A stretch of 64,000 bases of DNA, taken from positions 1 through 64,000 of the forward strand of contig DALYJJ010000008.1 of assembly GCA_031969915.1 (NCBI GenBank), given 5' to 3'. The notes beneath the pieces are model-generated. The model did not search any database. It was not told the DNA's origin and saw only the letters and a program-made list of their open reading frames with translations. This document shows, piece after piece, positions 1 to 8,086 of the stretch. The stretch is from DALYJJ01 sp031969915. Lineage in GTDB: Bacteria; Acidobacteriota; Terriglobia; Bryobacterales; Bryobacteraceae. Within the stretch, counting starts at the first letter, position 1; each line of letters starts with the position of its first letter. The translations under genes were made by a program, and so were the position numbers.

Positions 1-950
1 CGGCCGGCGGCGACGAGCGCGGCGAGGGGTTGGGTGAGGTGTTTGTGGATGATGCGCTTGAGTTGGCGGGCGCCGAACTCGCGGCTGGCGCCGCGCTCCA
101 GGAGGAAGCGGCGGGCCTCCTGGGTCAGTTCGATCCGAAACGCGCGCGGGCCCAGGCGGCTGACGATATGGGACTGCAACTGCTCCAGGTGGAGGTCGAG
201 AATCGCTTCGAGCGAGGCGTCGGTGAGCGGGTAGTAGGTGATCGAGGCATCGATGCGGTTCACGAACTCGGGTGAGAAACGGCGGCGCACGGCGCTCATC
301 GCGATGGCCTCGAGGCGCTGGGACGCGCCCGCCTCCGGGGGCAGCATGCCGCCGAAGCCGAAGCCGCGGTTCAGTTCGCGGAACATCTCGCGGGCTCCGA
401 GGTTGCTGGTGAGGAAGATGAGCGATCCTTCGAAGTTCACGGTGGTGTTATCGCCCAGGCGCAGGGTGGCGCGGTCGAGGACTCCCAGCAGGAGACGGGT
501 GAGAGAGGCGGCGGCCTTCTCGATCTCGTCGAACAGGACGATGGAGAGCGACGACCGGTCGCTGGTGACGGCGTTGAGCTTGGCCTGGGTGAGCAGCGGA
601 TGGGTTTCGCGGTGGCCGAGGTATCCGGGGGGCGCGCCGATGAGCTTCGCCACCTCGTGTTCCATCTGGAACTCGCCGCAATCGACGCGCAGCACGTGCC
701 GGCTGGTTCCGTGGAGCGATTCAGCGAGCGCTTCGACGGTGCGGGTTTTTCCCGTGCCGGTGGGCCCGAGCAGGAGGAAGACCCCCACGGGGCGTCCTTC
801 GGGCGAGAGCCCGGCCTGATACATCGTCACGTACGGAACGATGGATTCCACGGCCGCCGGCTGCCCGACAACGCGGGAGGCCAACTGGGCGGCGAGGTCG
901 CTTGGTTCGGGCGCGGTCCGCGTTCGAATCGTCACAGGAGTGCTTCGCAT
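1..950 (-). CDS. Single-AAA+ ClpA/ClpB-type ATPase, C-terminus beyond the window
   Basis: Seen: an open frame from the ATG at 950 down to the left edge (about 316 residues visible). Walker A GPTGTGKT lies at about residues 62-69, followed by the Clp landmark IGAPPGYLG, Walker B IVLFDEIEKA, the sensor-1 region FLTSNLG and an arginine-finger region PEFVNRID, then a ClpB D2-small-like domain. Known: this matches the second (D2) AAA+ module of ClpA/ClpB, which couples ATP hydrolysis to threading of protein substrates. Odd: only about 55 residues precede the ATPase module, so the Clp N-domain and the whole D1 ring are absent. It could be an unfoldase adapted to another machine (ClpV-like and similar AAA_2 proteins also fit), so no gene symbol is given. 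The 178 bases upstream contain no gene and no clear terminator. Confidence 0.8.
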   Translation of the reverse strand, partial: MRSTPVTIRTRTAPEPSDLAAQLASRVVGQPAAVESIVPYVTMYQAGLSPEGRPVGVFLLLGPTGTGKTRTVEALAESLHGTSRHVLRVDCGEFQMEHEVAKLIGAPPGYLGHRETHPLLTQAKLNAVTSDRSSLSIVLFDEIEKAAASLTRLLLGVLDRATLRLGDNTTVNFEGSLIFLTSNLGAREMFRELNRGFGFGGMLPPEAGASQRLEAIAMSAVRRRFSPEFVNRIDASITYYPLTDASLEAILDLHLEQLQSHIVSRLGPRAFRIELTQEARRFLLERGASREFGARQLKRIIHKHLTQPLAALVAAG

Positions 951-1128
951 GGAAAGCCTGCCTTTCGACCGCTGATTATGGCAGCGTGCCTCCGAGCGTT
1001 CGGGCGCGGATGGGCCCGCTCCGGCCGGCGCGCCGGGAGTCCAAGCTCAAAAGAAGAAATGACTTACGGGCGAACCGGAGCCCCGCGAAATTTTCTTGGA
1101 AATTGCGTGACTGGCAAAAAGGAGGGAA

Positions 1129-1347
1129 CTACTTGTGACGGTAGGTGATCCGCCCTTTGGTCAGATCGTAGGGCGACATCTCTAGCGTGACCCGGTCGCC
1201 GGCCAGCACGCGGATGCGGTTGCGCCGCAGTTTTCCCGCCAGGTGCGCCAGCACCACCCGGTCCTGATCCAACTGCACACTGAACAAGCCGCTCGGGAAC
1301 TTCTCGACGACCGTGCCGGTGACTTCAATGCTGTCTTCTTTACTCAT
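1129..1347 (-). CDS. infA: Translation initiation factor IF-1
   Basis: A 72-residue protein of the exact family size, consisting of one S1-type OB fold. Recognisable parts are EVTGTVVEKFPSGLFSV near the N-terminus, AHLAGKLRRNRIRVLAGD in the middle and SPYDLTKGRITYRHK at the end. IF-1 binds the A site of the 30S subunit and assists IF-2 and IF-3 during initiation. An AGGAGG SD lies immediately upstream (complement of 1351-1356), unusually close to the ATG. In many bacteria infA neighbours ribosomal-protein or map genes; here it stands alone between a Clp-type ATPase and a PD40 receptor. A TATACT -10-like box is seen about 35 bases upstream (complement near 1379-1384), without a convincing -35. 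Confidence 0.96.
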   Translation of the reverse strand: MSKEDSIEVTGTVVEKFPSGLFSVQLDQDRVVLAHLAGKLRRNRIRVLAGDRVTLEMSPYDLTKGRITYRHK

Positions 1348-1471
1348 TCGCCTCCTGGACCCAATCCCACTTCCAGCAAGTATAACGCAGCATCGCCAAA
1401 CGATTCACAGCGAAAACATTACGGTTACAACGCGGCTCCGTAGCCGGTTCGTTGTCCCTCGGCGGGGTGTC

Positions 1472-3562
1472 CTAGCGGAACCCCTCGATCAGCATGAGGT
1501 CGTTTACGGCGCGGTCCAAATGAGTGACGATCATCCGTACCCCATCTCGCGTCACCGCCAACCCGGCATACCCGCTCACGGGCGGGCGCGCCAAAGGGCG
1601 AACCGCGAGCACGCGCCCCGTTTCGAACTCGAGCCGCCGCACTTCGGTCCCCTGCCGCGGCACGAAATACACGCCGCGCGAGGTGACCGTCCAGGCTCTC
1701 CAGAAACCGCCTTCTTCCAGTCCTCGCACCAGGCGCTCTTCGCCACCGTGCGGCTTCACCGACCAGATTCCCTGCTTGCCCTGGTTGCGTGTGAAGTAGA
1801 GCAGTTTGCCGTCGGGCGACTCGAAACTTTCGAACCCTTCGCCCTGCGTCACCTGTCTGGCCTCACCACCCGCCAGCGGCTGCTTCCAGATGGTCCGCGT
1901 CCCCGTGCGGTTGGTTGCGAAGTAAATCCACTTGCTGTCCGCGGACCATGACGGCAGAAACTCCGCTGCGTCGGACTCAGTGACTCGCCGCATTCCGGTT
2001 CCATCGGGGTGCATGACGTAGATGTCCGGGCTACCGCTCGCCCGCGAGTCGAAGGCGATCCACTGACCGTCGGGCGACCATCGGGGCGAACCCGCCGCCG
2101 GTCCTCGAAACGACGTCAGCCGGAGCGGGGCGCCATCTCCCTGGGCGCCGGTGATCCAGATTTCTTCCGTACCGCTCCGCTTCGACGCGAACACGAACCG
2201 GGAGCCGTCGGGCGAAAACGACGGGCTGTGATCGTCGCGCGAGGAGTCCGCCAGCGCCGCCGGCGCCGCGGCTGCGGAGTACAGGTATAAGTTGGCGTCG
2301 GTGAACTGCTCGGTGAACGCCAACCGCCGTCCGTCTCGCGAGACCGCGGGCGCGAAGGCGGTAAGGCTGGAGGTCGACACCCGCTGCGGCGTTCCGCCCC
2401 GCGCCGGGACGCGCCACAGTTGGTCGCCGTCGCCGCGGTTGGCGGCAAATACGATCTCCTTGCCGTCGCCCGTCCAGGCGTGCCCGTTCAAGGGGCGCCG
2501 GTCAAACGTGAGGCGTCGCGGTTCCCCACCGTTCACCCCCACGACCATGGCTTCCCGCGCGGACAACGTAAAACTCCGCTGAAACGCGATCGACTCGCCG
2601 TCCGGGGAGAACTTGGGAAAGCTGTCGGAGTAAGTTCCGGCAACCGTGACTTGCTTTCTCGTCCCATTTGTCAGGTCATGGAGAAAGATCTGGTTTCGGC
2701 CGTTTGCATCCGCGACGCCGGCGATTGCCAACCGGCGGCCGTCCGGCGACCAAGAGAACCCCGGCCCTGCCTCGCCCACCAGATGCTCCGCGCCGCCGAG
2801 TGCGGGGATGAGATAGATTCGAACCTTCCCCTCGTCACGCCGCTGGAACGCAATCCGTCTCCCGTCCGGCGACCACGCGGGGTACTCTTCGTTGCCCGGC
2901 GTATCGGTCAGCCGCACGGGGTCCCCTTGGTCGACCACCTTTACATAGAGGTCGCGCTGGCGGTTCCTCGCGAGGTCGTTGGGGTTGCGATTTCCGTCCC
3001 AGACAAAGGCGATATGGCTCGCGTCGGGCGAAAACGTCACCATGTCCTTGCTGCCCGCAAACGTCGTGAGCGGGACTACGTACATCGGCCGCTCTTCGGC
3101 CGCCGGGCGCAGCCAGAGGAACGCGGCGAGCGCGCCGGCGGCGACGGCGCCCCCGACGGCCCACGAGATCCATCGCCGGGGAGCGCGCGGCGGCGGCGGG
3201 ACGGCGGCTTGCGCCATTGCCGGCGCCTCCCACTCAACGGGAGCGACGAACCGGTAGCCCTGCTTCGGCACGGTCTCAATGAAGCGAGGCTGCCGGGCCG
3301 AATCCCCCAACGCCTCCCGCAGCCGGTTGACCATGACGTTCAGGCTGTGCTCGAACTGCACGTGGGTGTTGTCCGGCCACAACAGGCGGGAGAGTTCCTG
3401 CCGGGTAACTAAGTCGCCGCGCCGCTCCACCAGGGCCTCCAGAATCTGTAGCGCCTGCGCGGGCACCTTGAGCCGGACTCCGCCCTTGGTAAGTTCGTGC
3501 GATGCGAAGTCGGCAACGAACACGCCGAAGCGCGCCGTCTTCGAAGGCCTCACTGCCAGCAT
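1472..3562 (-). CDS. Winged-helix / single-TM / PD40 beta-propeller one-component receptor
   Basis: About 696 residues from the ATG at 3562; an in-frame GTG at 3616 would add 18 residues, and neither start has a clear SD. Residues ~10-107 are an OmpR/CadC-type winged helix (FIETVPKQGYRFVAPVEW closes the domain). Residues ~131-152 are one membrane helix after a proline-rich linker. The remainder is a series of TolB/PD40 repeats with the FSPDG / WSPDG signature (for example WSPDGRRIAF, FSPDGSRFVF). Known: CadC-like proteins bind DNA through the cytoplasmic winged helix and sense through the periplasmic part; this propeller version is expanded in Acidobacteria. The ligand is unknown. It is divergent from the secreted-protein operon starting at 3729, which is a plausible target. 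Confidence 0.85.
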   Translation of the reverse strand: MLAVRPSKTARFGVFVADFASHELTKGGVRLKVPAQALQILEALVERRGDLVTRQELSRLLWPDNTHVQFEHSLNVMVNRLREALGDSARQPRFIETVPKQGYRFVAPVEWEAPAMAQAAVPPPPRAPRRWISWAVGGAVAAGALAAFLWLRPAAEERPMYVVPLTTFAGSKDMVTFSPDASHIAFVWDGNRNPNDLARNRQRDLYVKVVDQGDPVRLTDTPGNEEYPAWSPDGRRIAFQRRDEGKVRIYLIPALGGAEHLVGEAGPGFSWSPDGRRLAIAGVADANGRNQIFLHDLTNGTRKQVTVAGTYSDSFPKFSPDGESIAFQRSFTLSAREAMVVGVNGGEPRRLTFDRRPLNGHAWTGDGKEIVFAANRGDGDQLWRVPARGGTPQRVSTSSLTAFAPAVSRDGRRLAFTEQFTDANLYLYSAAAAPAALADSSRDDHSPSFSPDGSRFVFASKRSGTEEIWITGAQGDGAPLRLTSFRGPAAGSPRWSPDGQWIAFDSRASGSPDIYVMHPDGTGMRRVTESDAAEFLPSWSADSKWIYFATNRTGTRTIWKQPLAGGEARQVTQGEGFESFESPDGKLLYFTRNQGKQGIWSVKPHGGEERLVRGLEEGGFWRAWTVTSRGVYFVPRQGTEVRRLEFETGRVLAVRPLARPPVSGYAGLAVTRDGVRMIVTHLDRAVNDLMLIEGFR

Positions 3563-3728
3563 GGGAGTGGGGTCGAGTCTAGCACAGGCGGCCCGCAGCG
3601 GCCAAGAGATCCGCACGAGTATTCATCCAAGAATCATCAGTTTGCCGTTTGACCTGGAAATTGACATGACAACCTCGGGGCTTCGTAAGAGACTCTCTAA
3701 AAGCCAACTGGGCTTTGGGAAATCACCA

Positions 3729-4184
3729 ATGAAGAGACTGTTTGGAATCGCCCTGCTCGGAGCGATCACCCTCTTTGCGGCCGGCCCATCCGCCGGTGTC
3801 TGGAAAGCTAATCTCGCGAAGAGTAAGTTCGACCCAGGTCCTGCTCCCAAGAGCATCACACATACCGTTTCTACGGATGGCGACTGGGAGGTCCTCAAGA
3901 TCGACCGCACGGACGCGAAGGGTACGTCCAGTACCACCACTAACCGCTGGAAGTGGGACGGCAAGGAGTACCCGTACAAGGGCTCCGATAACATCCCCGG
4001 AGTGACGATAACCGCAACCCGGAAGGGGAGCGTTTCGGAATCCACCTTCCGGCGGGACGGCAAAGTCACGCTGACGGTCAAGACGGTGTTGTCCGCTGAC
4101 GGCAAAACCCGAACCTCTACCCAGACCGGGATCAACCCGGAGGGAAAAGCAGTCAAGAACGTAGTGGTGTTCGAGAAGCAGTGA
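3729..4184 (+). CDS. Small secreted protein, function unknown
   Basis: 151 residues from the ATG at 3729. A classic signal peptide (MKRLFGIALLGAITLFAAG) ends near residue 22. The mature part is hydrophilic, rich in Thr, Lys and Gly, with a repetitive beta look (WKWDGKEYPYKG, RRDGKVTLTVKTVLSADGK). It has no motif I can assign to an enzyme. I chose this start because the frame, although open far upstream, only looks protein-like from the signal peptide onward. Only 13 bases separate it from the next gene, so it is probably the first gene of a three-gene operon with the 4198 and 5004 genes. Likely periplasmic or exported. Confidence 0.75.
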   Translation: MKRLFGIALLGAITLFAAGPSAGVWKANLAKSKFDPGPAPKSITHTVSTDGDWEVLKIDRTDAKGTSSTTTNRWKWDGKEYPYKGSDNIPGVTITATRKGSVSESTFRRDGKVTLTVKTVLSADGKTRTSTQTGINPEGKAVKNVVVFEKQ

Positions 4185-4197
4185 CCAGGAGACCCCC

Positions 4198-4992
4198 ATG
4201 ACGAGGAGGACAACGTGCCTGATCGCGCTGGCCTTTGCCGGCGCTTCCTACCTATCAGCCCAAACAGCCAATCCCGTGCAGTGGTACACGGGAACCGCTT
4301 CGAAGGTGAAGCCCGGGATGATGGACGCCTACCTGAAACAGATGGCCACTTTGAAGAAGGTGTACCAGTCTCGGAAGGACGCCGGAGAGATCAAGAGTTG
4401 GGCGCTGTACCGCGTGATCGCACCCACCGGAGCGAGTAATGAGTTCGACGTGGTCAGCATGATTCTTTGGCCGAAGCGAGCCGAGATCGACCCCGACGTT
4501 CTTGCCAAGATGAATGCCCCGCACTGGCAGAAAGTAGGGATGAGCCAGGCTCAGTTCGGAGCCCAGATGCGCGAGATCTCGACGATTGTCCGCACCTCCG
4601 TCTCCGTCCGGCACATGGACGCCGGCACGTTCGGCGTCGGCGACCTGATCCGCGTCGACTACGTGAAGCTTGAACCCGGCACGATGGGCGAGTACATCAA
4701 TCGGCTCCGTACCGTTTACAAGCCCATCAACGAAGCCGATATCCAGGGCGGAACCCTCAAGGCGTGGGCGATGCATTCCTTCGTCTACCCCGCCGGCGCC
4801 GACCGCACCGCCGATGCTTACACCATCCACGCCTTTAGCAGCTCCGACCAGATGTTTGCGCGCGGTCCAGGGGGCGCGGCGGCCTTCGCCAAGGTGCATC
4901 CCAACGTGAACTATCTGGAGACCACCAACCGCCAGAACGAGATTCGTAAGTTGGTGCGCTCGGTCGCGCTCAAGCAGATCGACGGGATCTAA
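4198..4992 (+). CDS. Secreted protein with two similar halves, paralogue A
   Basis: 264 residues with an AGGAG SD 7 bases before the ATG and a signal peptide ending around LSAQT. The mature protein holds two similar segments: KVKPGMMDAYLKQMATLKK followed by KSWALYRVIAPTG, then KLEPGTMGEYINRLRTVYK followed by KAWAMHSFVYPAG. This suggests an internal duplication of an alpha-beta unit, perhaps of the dimeric ferredoxin-like (ABM) type; that fold is an inference. The C-terminus NRQNEIRKLVRSVALKQIDGI is shared almost unchanged with the next gene. No catalytic motif is evident. Located between two other small secreted-protein genes in a tight operon. Confidence 0.8.
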   Translation: MTRRTTCLIALAFAGASYLSAQTANPVQWYTGTASKVKPGMMDAYLKQMATLKKVYQSRKDAGEIKSWALYRVIAPTGASNEFDVVSMILWPKRAEIDPDVLAKMNAPHWQKVGMSQAQFGAQMREISTIVRTSVSVRHMDAGTFGVGDLIRVDYVKLEPGTMGEYINRLRTVYKPINEADIQGGTLKAWAMHSFVYPAGADRTADAYTIHAFSSSDQMFARGPGGAAAFAKVHPNVNYLETTNRQNEIRKLVRSVALKQIDGI

Positions 4993-5003
4993 GGAGAAAT
5001 CGA

Positions 5004-5801
5004 ATGAACATCAGAATCCTTGGAGCCGCCGCGCTCGCCGCCTTCAGCCTGCACGCCCAGCAGCAGGCGCCTCAAATGAACGAGTGGTACTCACACATCG
5101 CCTACAAGGTGAAACCGGGCATGGGTGAAGCCTTCGTGAAGCACATGGCCGTCGTCAAGAAGTTCGCTCAGTCCCGCAAGGACGCCGGCCAGATCAAGAA
5201 CTGGGGCGTTTACCGCGTCATTGCGCCATCCGGCGCTGCACAAGACGTCGACTACGTCTCCCTCGTCGCCTGGCCCAAGCGCGCCGAGATCGATCCTGAT
5301 GTCCTTTCCAAGATGAACGCTCCCCACTGGCAGAAAGCGGGAACCACGCAGCAGCAGTGGGTGACGCAGCTCAACGAACTCGCCACCATCGTTCGGACCT
5401 CGGTCACCGTCCGCCGCGCTGAGGCCGGCACGCTCGGCGTCGGTGACCTGCTCCGGGTCGATTACGTCAAAATCGCGCCGGGTGAAGGGGGAGAGTACCT
5501 GAATCGCGAACGCACCATTCATAAGCCCCTCCACGAAGCGCGCATCAAGGACGGCGGTATGAAAGGCTGGGCGCTGCACACCTACGTCTTCCCGGCGGGA
5601 GAAGAACGCGTGGCCGACGCATTCACCATCCAGACCTTCACCAACTCGGACCAGATGTTCGGCGGCCCTGGCCCTGGCGCCGGCGCCGGTCTTTTCGTGA
5701 AGGTGCATCCCAACGCGAACTACCTGCAAACGGTGAACCGGCAGAACGAGATCAGAAAGATCGTCAGGTCCATCGCTCTGAAACACGTCGACGGGCTCTG
5801 A
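5004..5801 (+). CDS. Secreted protein with two similar halves, paralogue B
   Basis: 265 residues, SD AAGGAG 8 bases before the ATG, signal peptide ending near FSLHAQ. Collinear with the preceding protein over its whole length (shared blocks include WPKRAEIDPDV, KMNAPHWQK, TIVRTSV, GVGDL.RVDYVK, NRQNEIRK), so the two genes arose by tandem duplication. It shows the same internal two-fold repeat (KVKPGMGEAFVKHMAVVKK versus KIAPGEGGEYLNRERTIHK). It differs by a glycine-rich insertion, GPGPGAGAGLF, near residue 220. Probably exported; the role is unknown. The gene is convergent with the esterase, and a GC-rich hairpin covers the junction. Confidence 0.8.
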   Translation: MNIRILGAAALAAFSLHAQQQAPQMNEWYSHIAYKVKPGMGEAFVKHMAVVKKFAQSRKDAGQIKNWGVYRVIAPSGAAQDVDYVSLVAWPKRAEIDPDVLSKMNAPHWQKAGTTQQQWVTQLNELATIVRTSVTVRRAEAGTLGVGDLLRVDYVKIAPGEGGEYLNRERTIHKPLHEARIKDGGMKGWALHTYVFPAGEERVADAFTIQTFTNSDQMFGGPGPGAGAGLFVKVHPNANYLQTVNRQNEIRKIVRSIALKHVDGL

Positions 5802-5827
5802 CCTACTCCTTCAACCACCCGGTGACC

Positions 5828-5855
5828 GGCGCGGGCGCACTTACTTGCCCGCGCC
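5828..5855. terminator. GC hairpin between convergent genes (candidate bidirectional terminator)
   Basis: A perfect 9-bp inverted repeat, GGCGCGGGC at 5828-5836 and GCCCGCGCC at 5847-5855, with a 10-base loop. It lies just past the stop at 5801 on the plus strand and overlaps the last codons of the esterase (stop at 5841). There is no long T-tract, so Rho-independent termination is only plausible. Confidence 0.4.
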
Positions 5856-7061
5856 CGTCTTCCGGCCCCCACGCTGAAAGAGGCGGGGTGCAAAGTCCTG
5901 CAGGTTCCTGCGCCAAGTCTGCCATTCGTGATCCGTGTCCGGGGACTCGGAGTAGACGTGCGCGATCTTCGCTTCTTCGAGAGCCGCGTGCAATCTACGG
6001 ATGCCCTGCTTGAACCGCTCCGGCTCCGCTGAACCCACTCCAAGCCACAACAGGTGCACGCGCTGTGCGAAGGCCGCCGGATCCGCCATCGCGCCCTGGA
6101 AGGCGGTCTTCAAGTCGAGCTTCTCGGTCCCCGGCGCAAGCAGATTGCTCGCCCCGCTGAACCCTCCGATGTGCGAGAAGAGGTCGAGATGGCGGAAGGT
6201 GACGTGGAAGGTCTGCATACCCCCCATGGAGAGACCCGCCATGGCACGATGATCGCGGTTGGCGATGGTGCGGAAGGTTGCGTCGACGAAGGGAATCAGC
6301 GCCTGCGTCACATCGTCCTCAAACGCCGACATTCGCTCCTCCATCGCCTTCCGCATTTCGGGTGAACCCGGCGCCCTGCCGCGCAGGTCCGCCGGTACGG
6401 CCCCGGCCCGCCGCGCGTAGCCGTTCGCCATGACCACGATCATGGGTTTGGCCTTGCCCTCGGCGATCAGGTTGTCGAGGATGAAATTCGCCCTCCCCTG
6501 CCGTGTCCAGCCGCTCTCGTCCTCGCCTCCGCCGTGCTGCAGATAGAGCACCGGGTAGCGCTCCTTCAACAGCCGGTCGTATGCGGGGGGCGTGTAGACC
6601 AAGGCATGCCGCCACGTGCCGGTAACCTTGGAGTGGTACCAGACTTCCCGCACCTGCCCGTGGGGAACGTCCTGGGGATGATAGTAGGTCGCGCCCGCCT
6701 CCGGCACCTCGACGGCGCTCGCCCACTTACTTCCGCCAAAATAGGCCGTGCTGGCCGGATCCGCCACTTCGGCCCCGTCAACGATCACCGTGTAATAGTG
6801 GAGCCCTGGAGCGAGCGGGGGCGTGACGAAGGTCCAGAACCCGTCCGCCTGCTTCTCCATCTCCGCTTTGGGGCCGCTCCAGAAGTTGACGCGCACTTTG
6901 TTCGCCTCGGGGGCCCTGAACCGGATCTCCACGCGCCCTTTGCCGTCGACGCGCGGATACGGGGCGTCCATGACATTAGACGACGCGGGTCTGAATTCTT
7001 CGGTGGACTGAGCCAGGCAGCATCCGGCTGCAAGCGCCGCGACAATGGATATCGTTCGCAT
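5841..7061 (-). CDS. Secreted alpha/beta-hydrolase esterase with N-terminal Ig-like (E-set) domain
   Basis: 406 residues from the ATG at 7061, chosen because an AGGAG SD sits 8 bases upstream and a signal peptide follows; a GTG/ATG further out adds 15 residues without an SD. The signal region contains AALAAGC, so a lipoprotein is possible, but a signal-peptidase-I cut near CLAQ is also possible. Residues ~35-115 resemble the E-set domain found in front of feruloyl/XynZ-type esterases. Residues ~130-395 are a 'putative esterase' (PF00756-type) domain with nucleophile Ser278 in AGLSMGG and a likely His378 in DTDHEW; YLQHGGGEDESGW supplies the oxyanion loop. Expected to hydrolyse acyl or feruloyl esters outside the cytoplasm. 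The substrate cannot be read from sequence. Confidence 0.85.
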   Translation of the reverse strand: MRTISIVAALAAGCCLAQSTEEFRPASSNVMDAPYPRVDGKGRVEIRFRAPEANKVRVNFWSGPKAEMEKQADGFWTFVTPPLAPGLHYYTVIVDGAEVADPASTAYFGGSKWASAVEVPEAGATYYHPQDVPHGQVREVWYHSKVTGTWRHALVYTPPAYDRLLKERYPVLYLQHGGGEDESGWTRQGRANFILDNLIAEGKAKPMIVVMANGYARRAGAVPADLRGRAPGSPEMRKAMEERMSAFEDDVTQALIPFVDATFRTIANRDHRAMAGLSMGGMQTFHVTFRHLDLFSHIGGFSGASNLLAPGTEKLDLKTAFQGAMADPAAFAQRVHLLWLGVGSAEPERFKQGIRRLHAALEEAKIAHVYSESPDTDHEWQTWRRNLQDFAPRLFQRGGRKTGAGK

Positions 7062-7158
7062 GGGAAACACTCCTAACCGGGAGCGTATGGAAACCGCGGG
7101 AAGCATCGGCTCACACGCCCCTCGAAACCTCCGTGGATCATATCGAAACGCAAGAGTG

Positions 7159-7179
7159 CCGGAAAGGTCCGGATTTTTT
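7159..7179 (+). terminator. Small terminator-like hairpin with T6 in the leader of the SDR gene
   Basis: CCGGA (7159-7163), loop AAGG, TCCGG (7168-7172), then A and six T (7174-7179). No plus-strand gene ends upstream of it; it sits about 80 bases before the SDR start, so it could attenuate that transcript. The stem is only 5 bp. Confidence 0.35.
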
Positions 7180-7261
7180 GTCGTAGGGACACCGCTTTTT
7201 TCCGCGCGAAAGGCTCCCGCGGCGGCCGATCTTGCTTTACCTTGGAAGGGGTAAGACCAAA

Positions 7262-8083
7262 TTGCGAACGCTGAAGGAAAAGGGGGTCCTGGTCACTGGG
7301 GCGGGCCGGGGCATCGGGAAGCGTCTGGCGATCGGTTTTGCTCGCGCGGGGGCGCGTGTGGGGCTCCTGGCGCGAAGCAAGGCGGAGCTGGATCTGGCGG
7401 ACCTCGAAATCGAACACGCGGGCGGGGTGTCGCTACGCCTGCGGGCTGACGTGCGTGATTACGAACAGGTGTCGGCCGCGGTGGAGCGAATGCGGGTGCA
7501 CTACGGGGGCGTCCACGTTCTGGTGTGCGCCGCGGCGGTGCAGGGGCCGATCGGTCCCCTTGCCGAGACCCCGCCGAAGCAGTGGGTGGAGACGCTCGAG
7601 ACCAATCTGATTGGAGTGGTGCACGCCGTCCGGGCGGCGCTGCCGCACATGATCGAACACCGCAGCGGCAAGATCATCGTGCTTTCGGGCGGCGGGGCGG
7701 CGTCGGCGCGGCCGTACTTCTCGGCGTACGCCACGGCCAAGGCCGGACTGGTGCGCCTGGTGGAGACGATTGCCGAAGAGGTGCGGGACCACAACGTACA
7801 AATCAACTGCATGGCGCCTGGCGGCACCTACACCAACATGACCGACGAAATCCTGCGCGCGGGGGAACGGGCCGGCTGGAAAGACAGCGAGGACGCGCGG
7901 CAGGTGCGCCTCACGGGCGGCGTGAGCCCGGAGAAACAGATCGCGCTGGCGCAGTTCCTGGCCTCGGAGAAATCAAACCACGTGAGCGGCAAGCTGATCC
8001 ACGTGAACGACGACTGGAAGCGCCTGGAGAGCTCCAACGTGCATCCCGAGCTGTTCACGCTCCGGCGCGTGCAGAAGATCTGA
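7262..8083 (+). CDS. SDR-family NAD(P)-dependent oxidoreductase
   Basis: About 273 residues from the TTG at 7262, preferred because GGAAGGGG lies 8-14 bases upstream. An ATG at 7232 is in frame but has no SD and adds a non-conserved leader. Rossmann glycine motif TGAGRGIG is at the N-terminus, the NAA-equivalent reads CAAAVQG (Asn replaced by Cys), the serine region is VLSGGG, and the active-site YxxxK is YATAK. Classical SDR enzymes reduce or oxidise alcohol/ketone groups with NAD(P)H; the substrate is not deducible. The C-terminal ~40 residues (HVNDDWKRLES) are atypical for the family. Ends 3 bases before the convergent murB. Confidence 0.88.
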   Translation: MRTLKEKGVLVTGAGRGIGKRLAIGFARAGARVGLLARSKAELDLADLEIEHAGGVSLRLRADVRDYEQVSAAVERMRVHYGGVHVLVCAAAVQGPIGPLAETPPKQWVETLETNLIGVVHAVRAALPHMIEHRSGKIIVLSGGGAASARPYFSAYATAKAGLVRLVETIAEEVRDHNVQINCMAPGGTYTNMTDEILRAGERAGWKDSEDARQVRLTGGVSPEKQIALAQFLASEKSNHVSGKLIHVNDDWKRLESSNVHPELFTLRRVQKI

Positions 8084-8086
8084 CGA

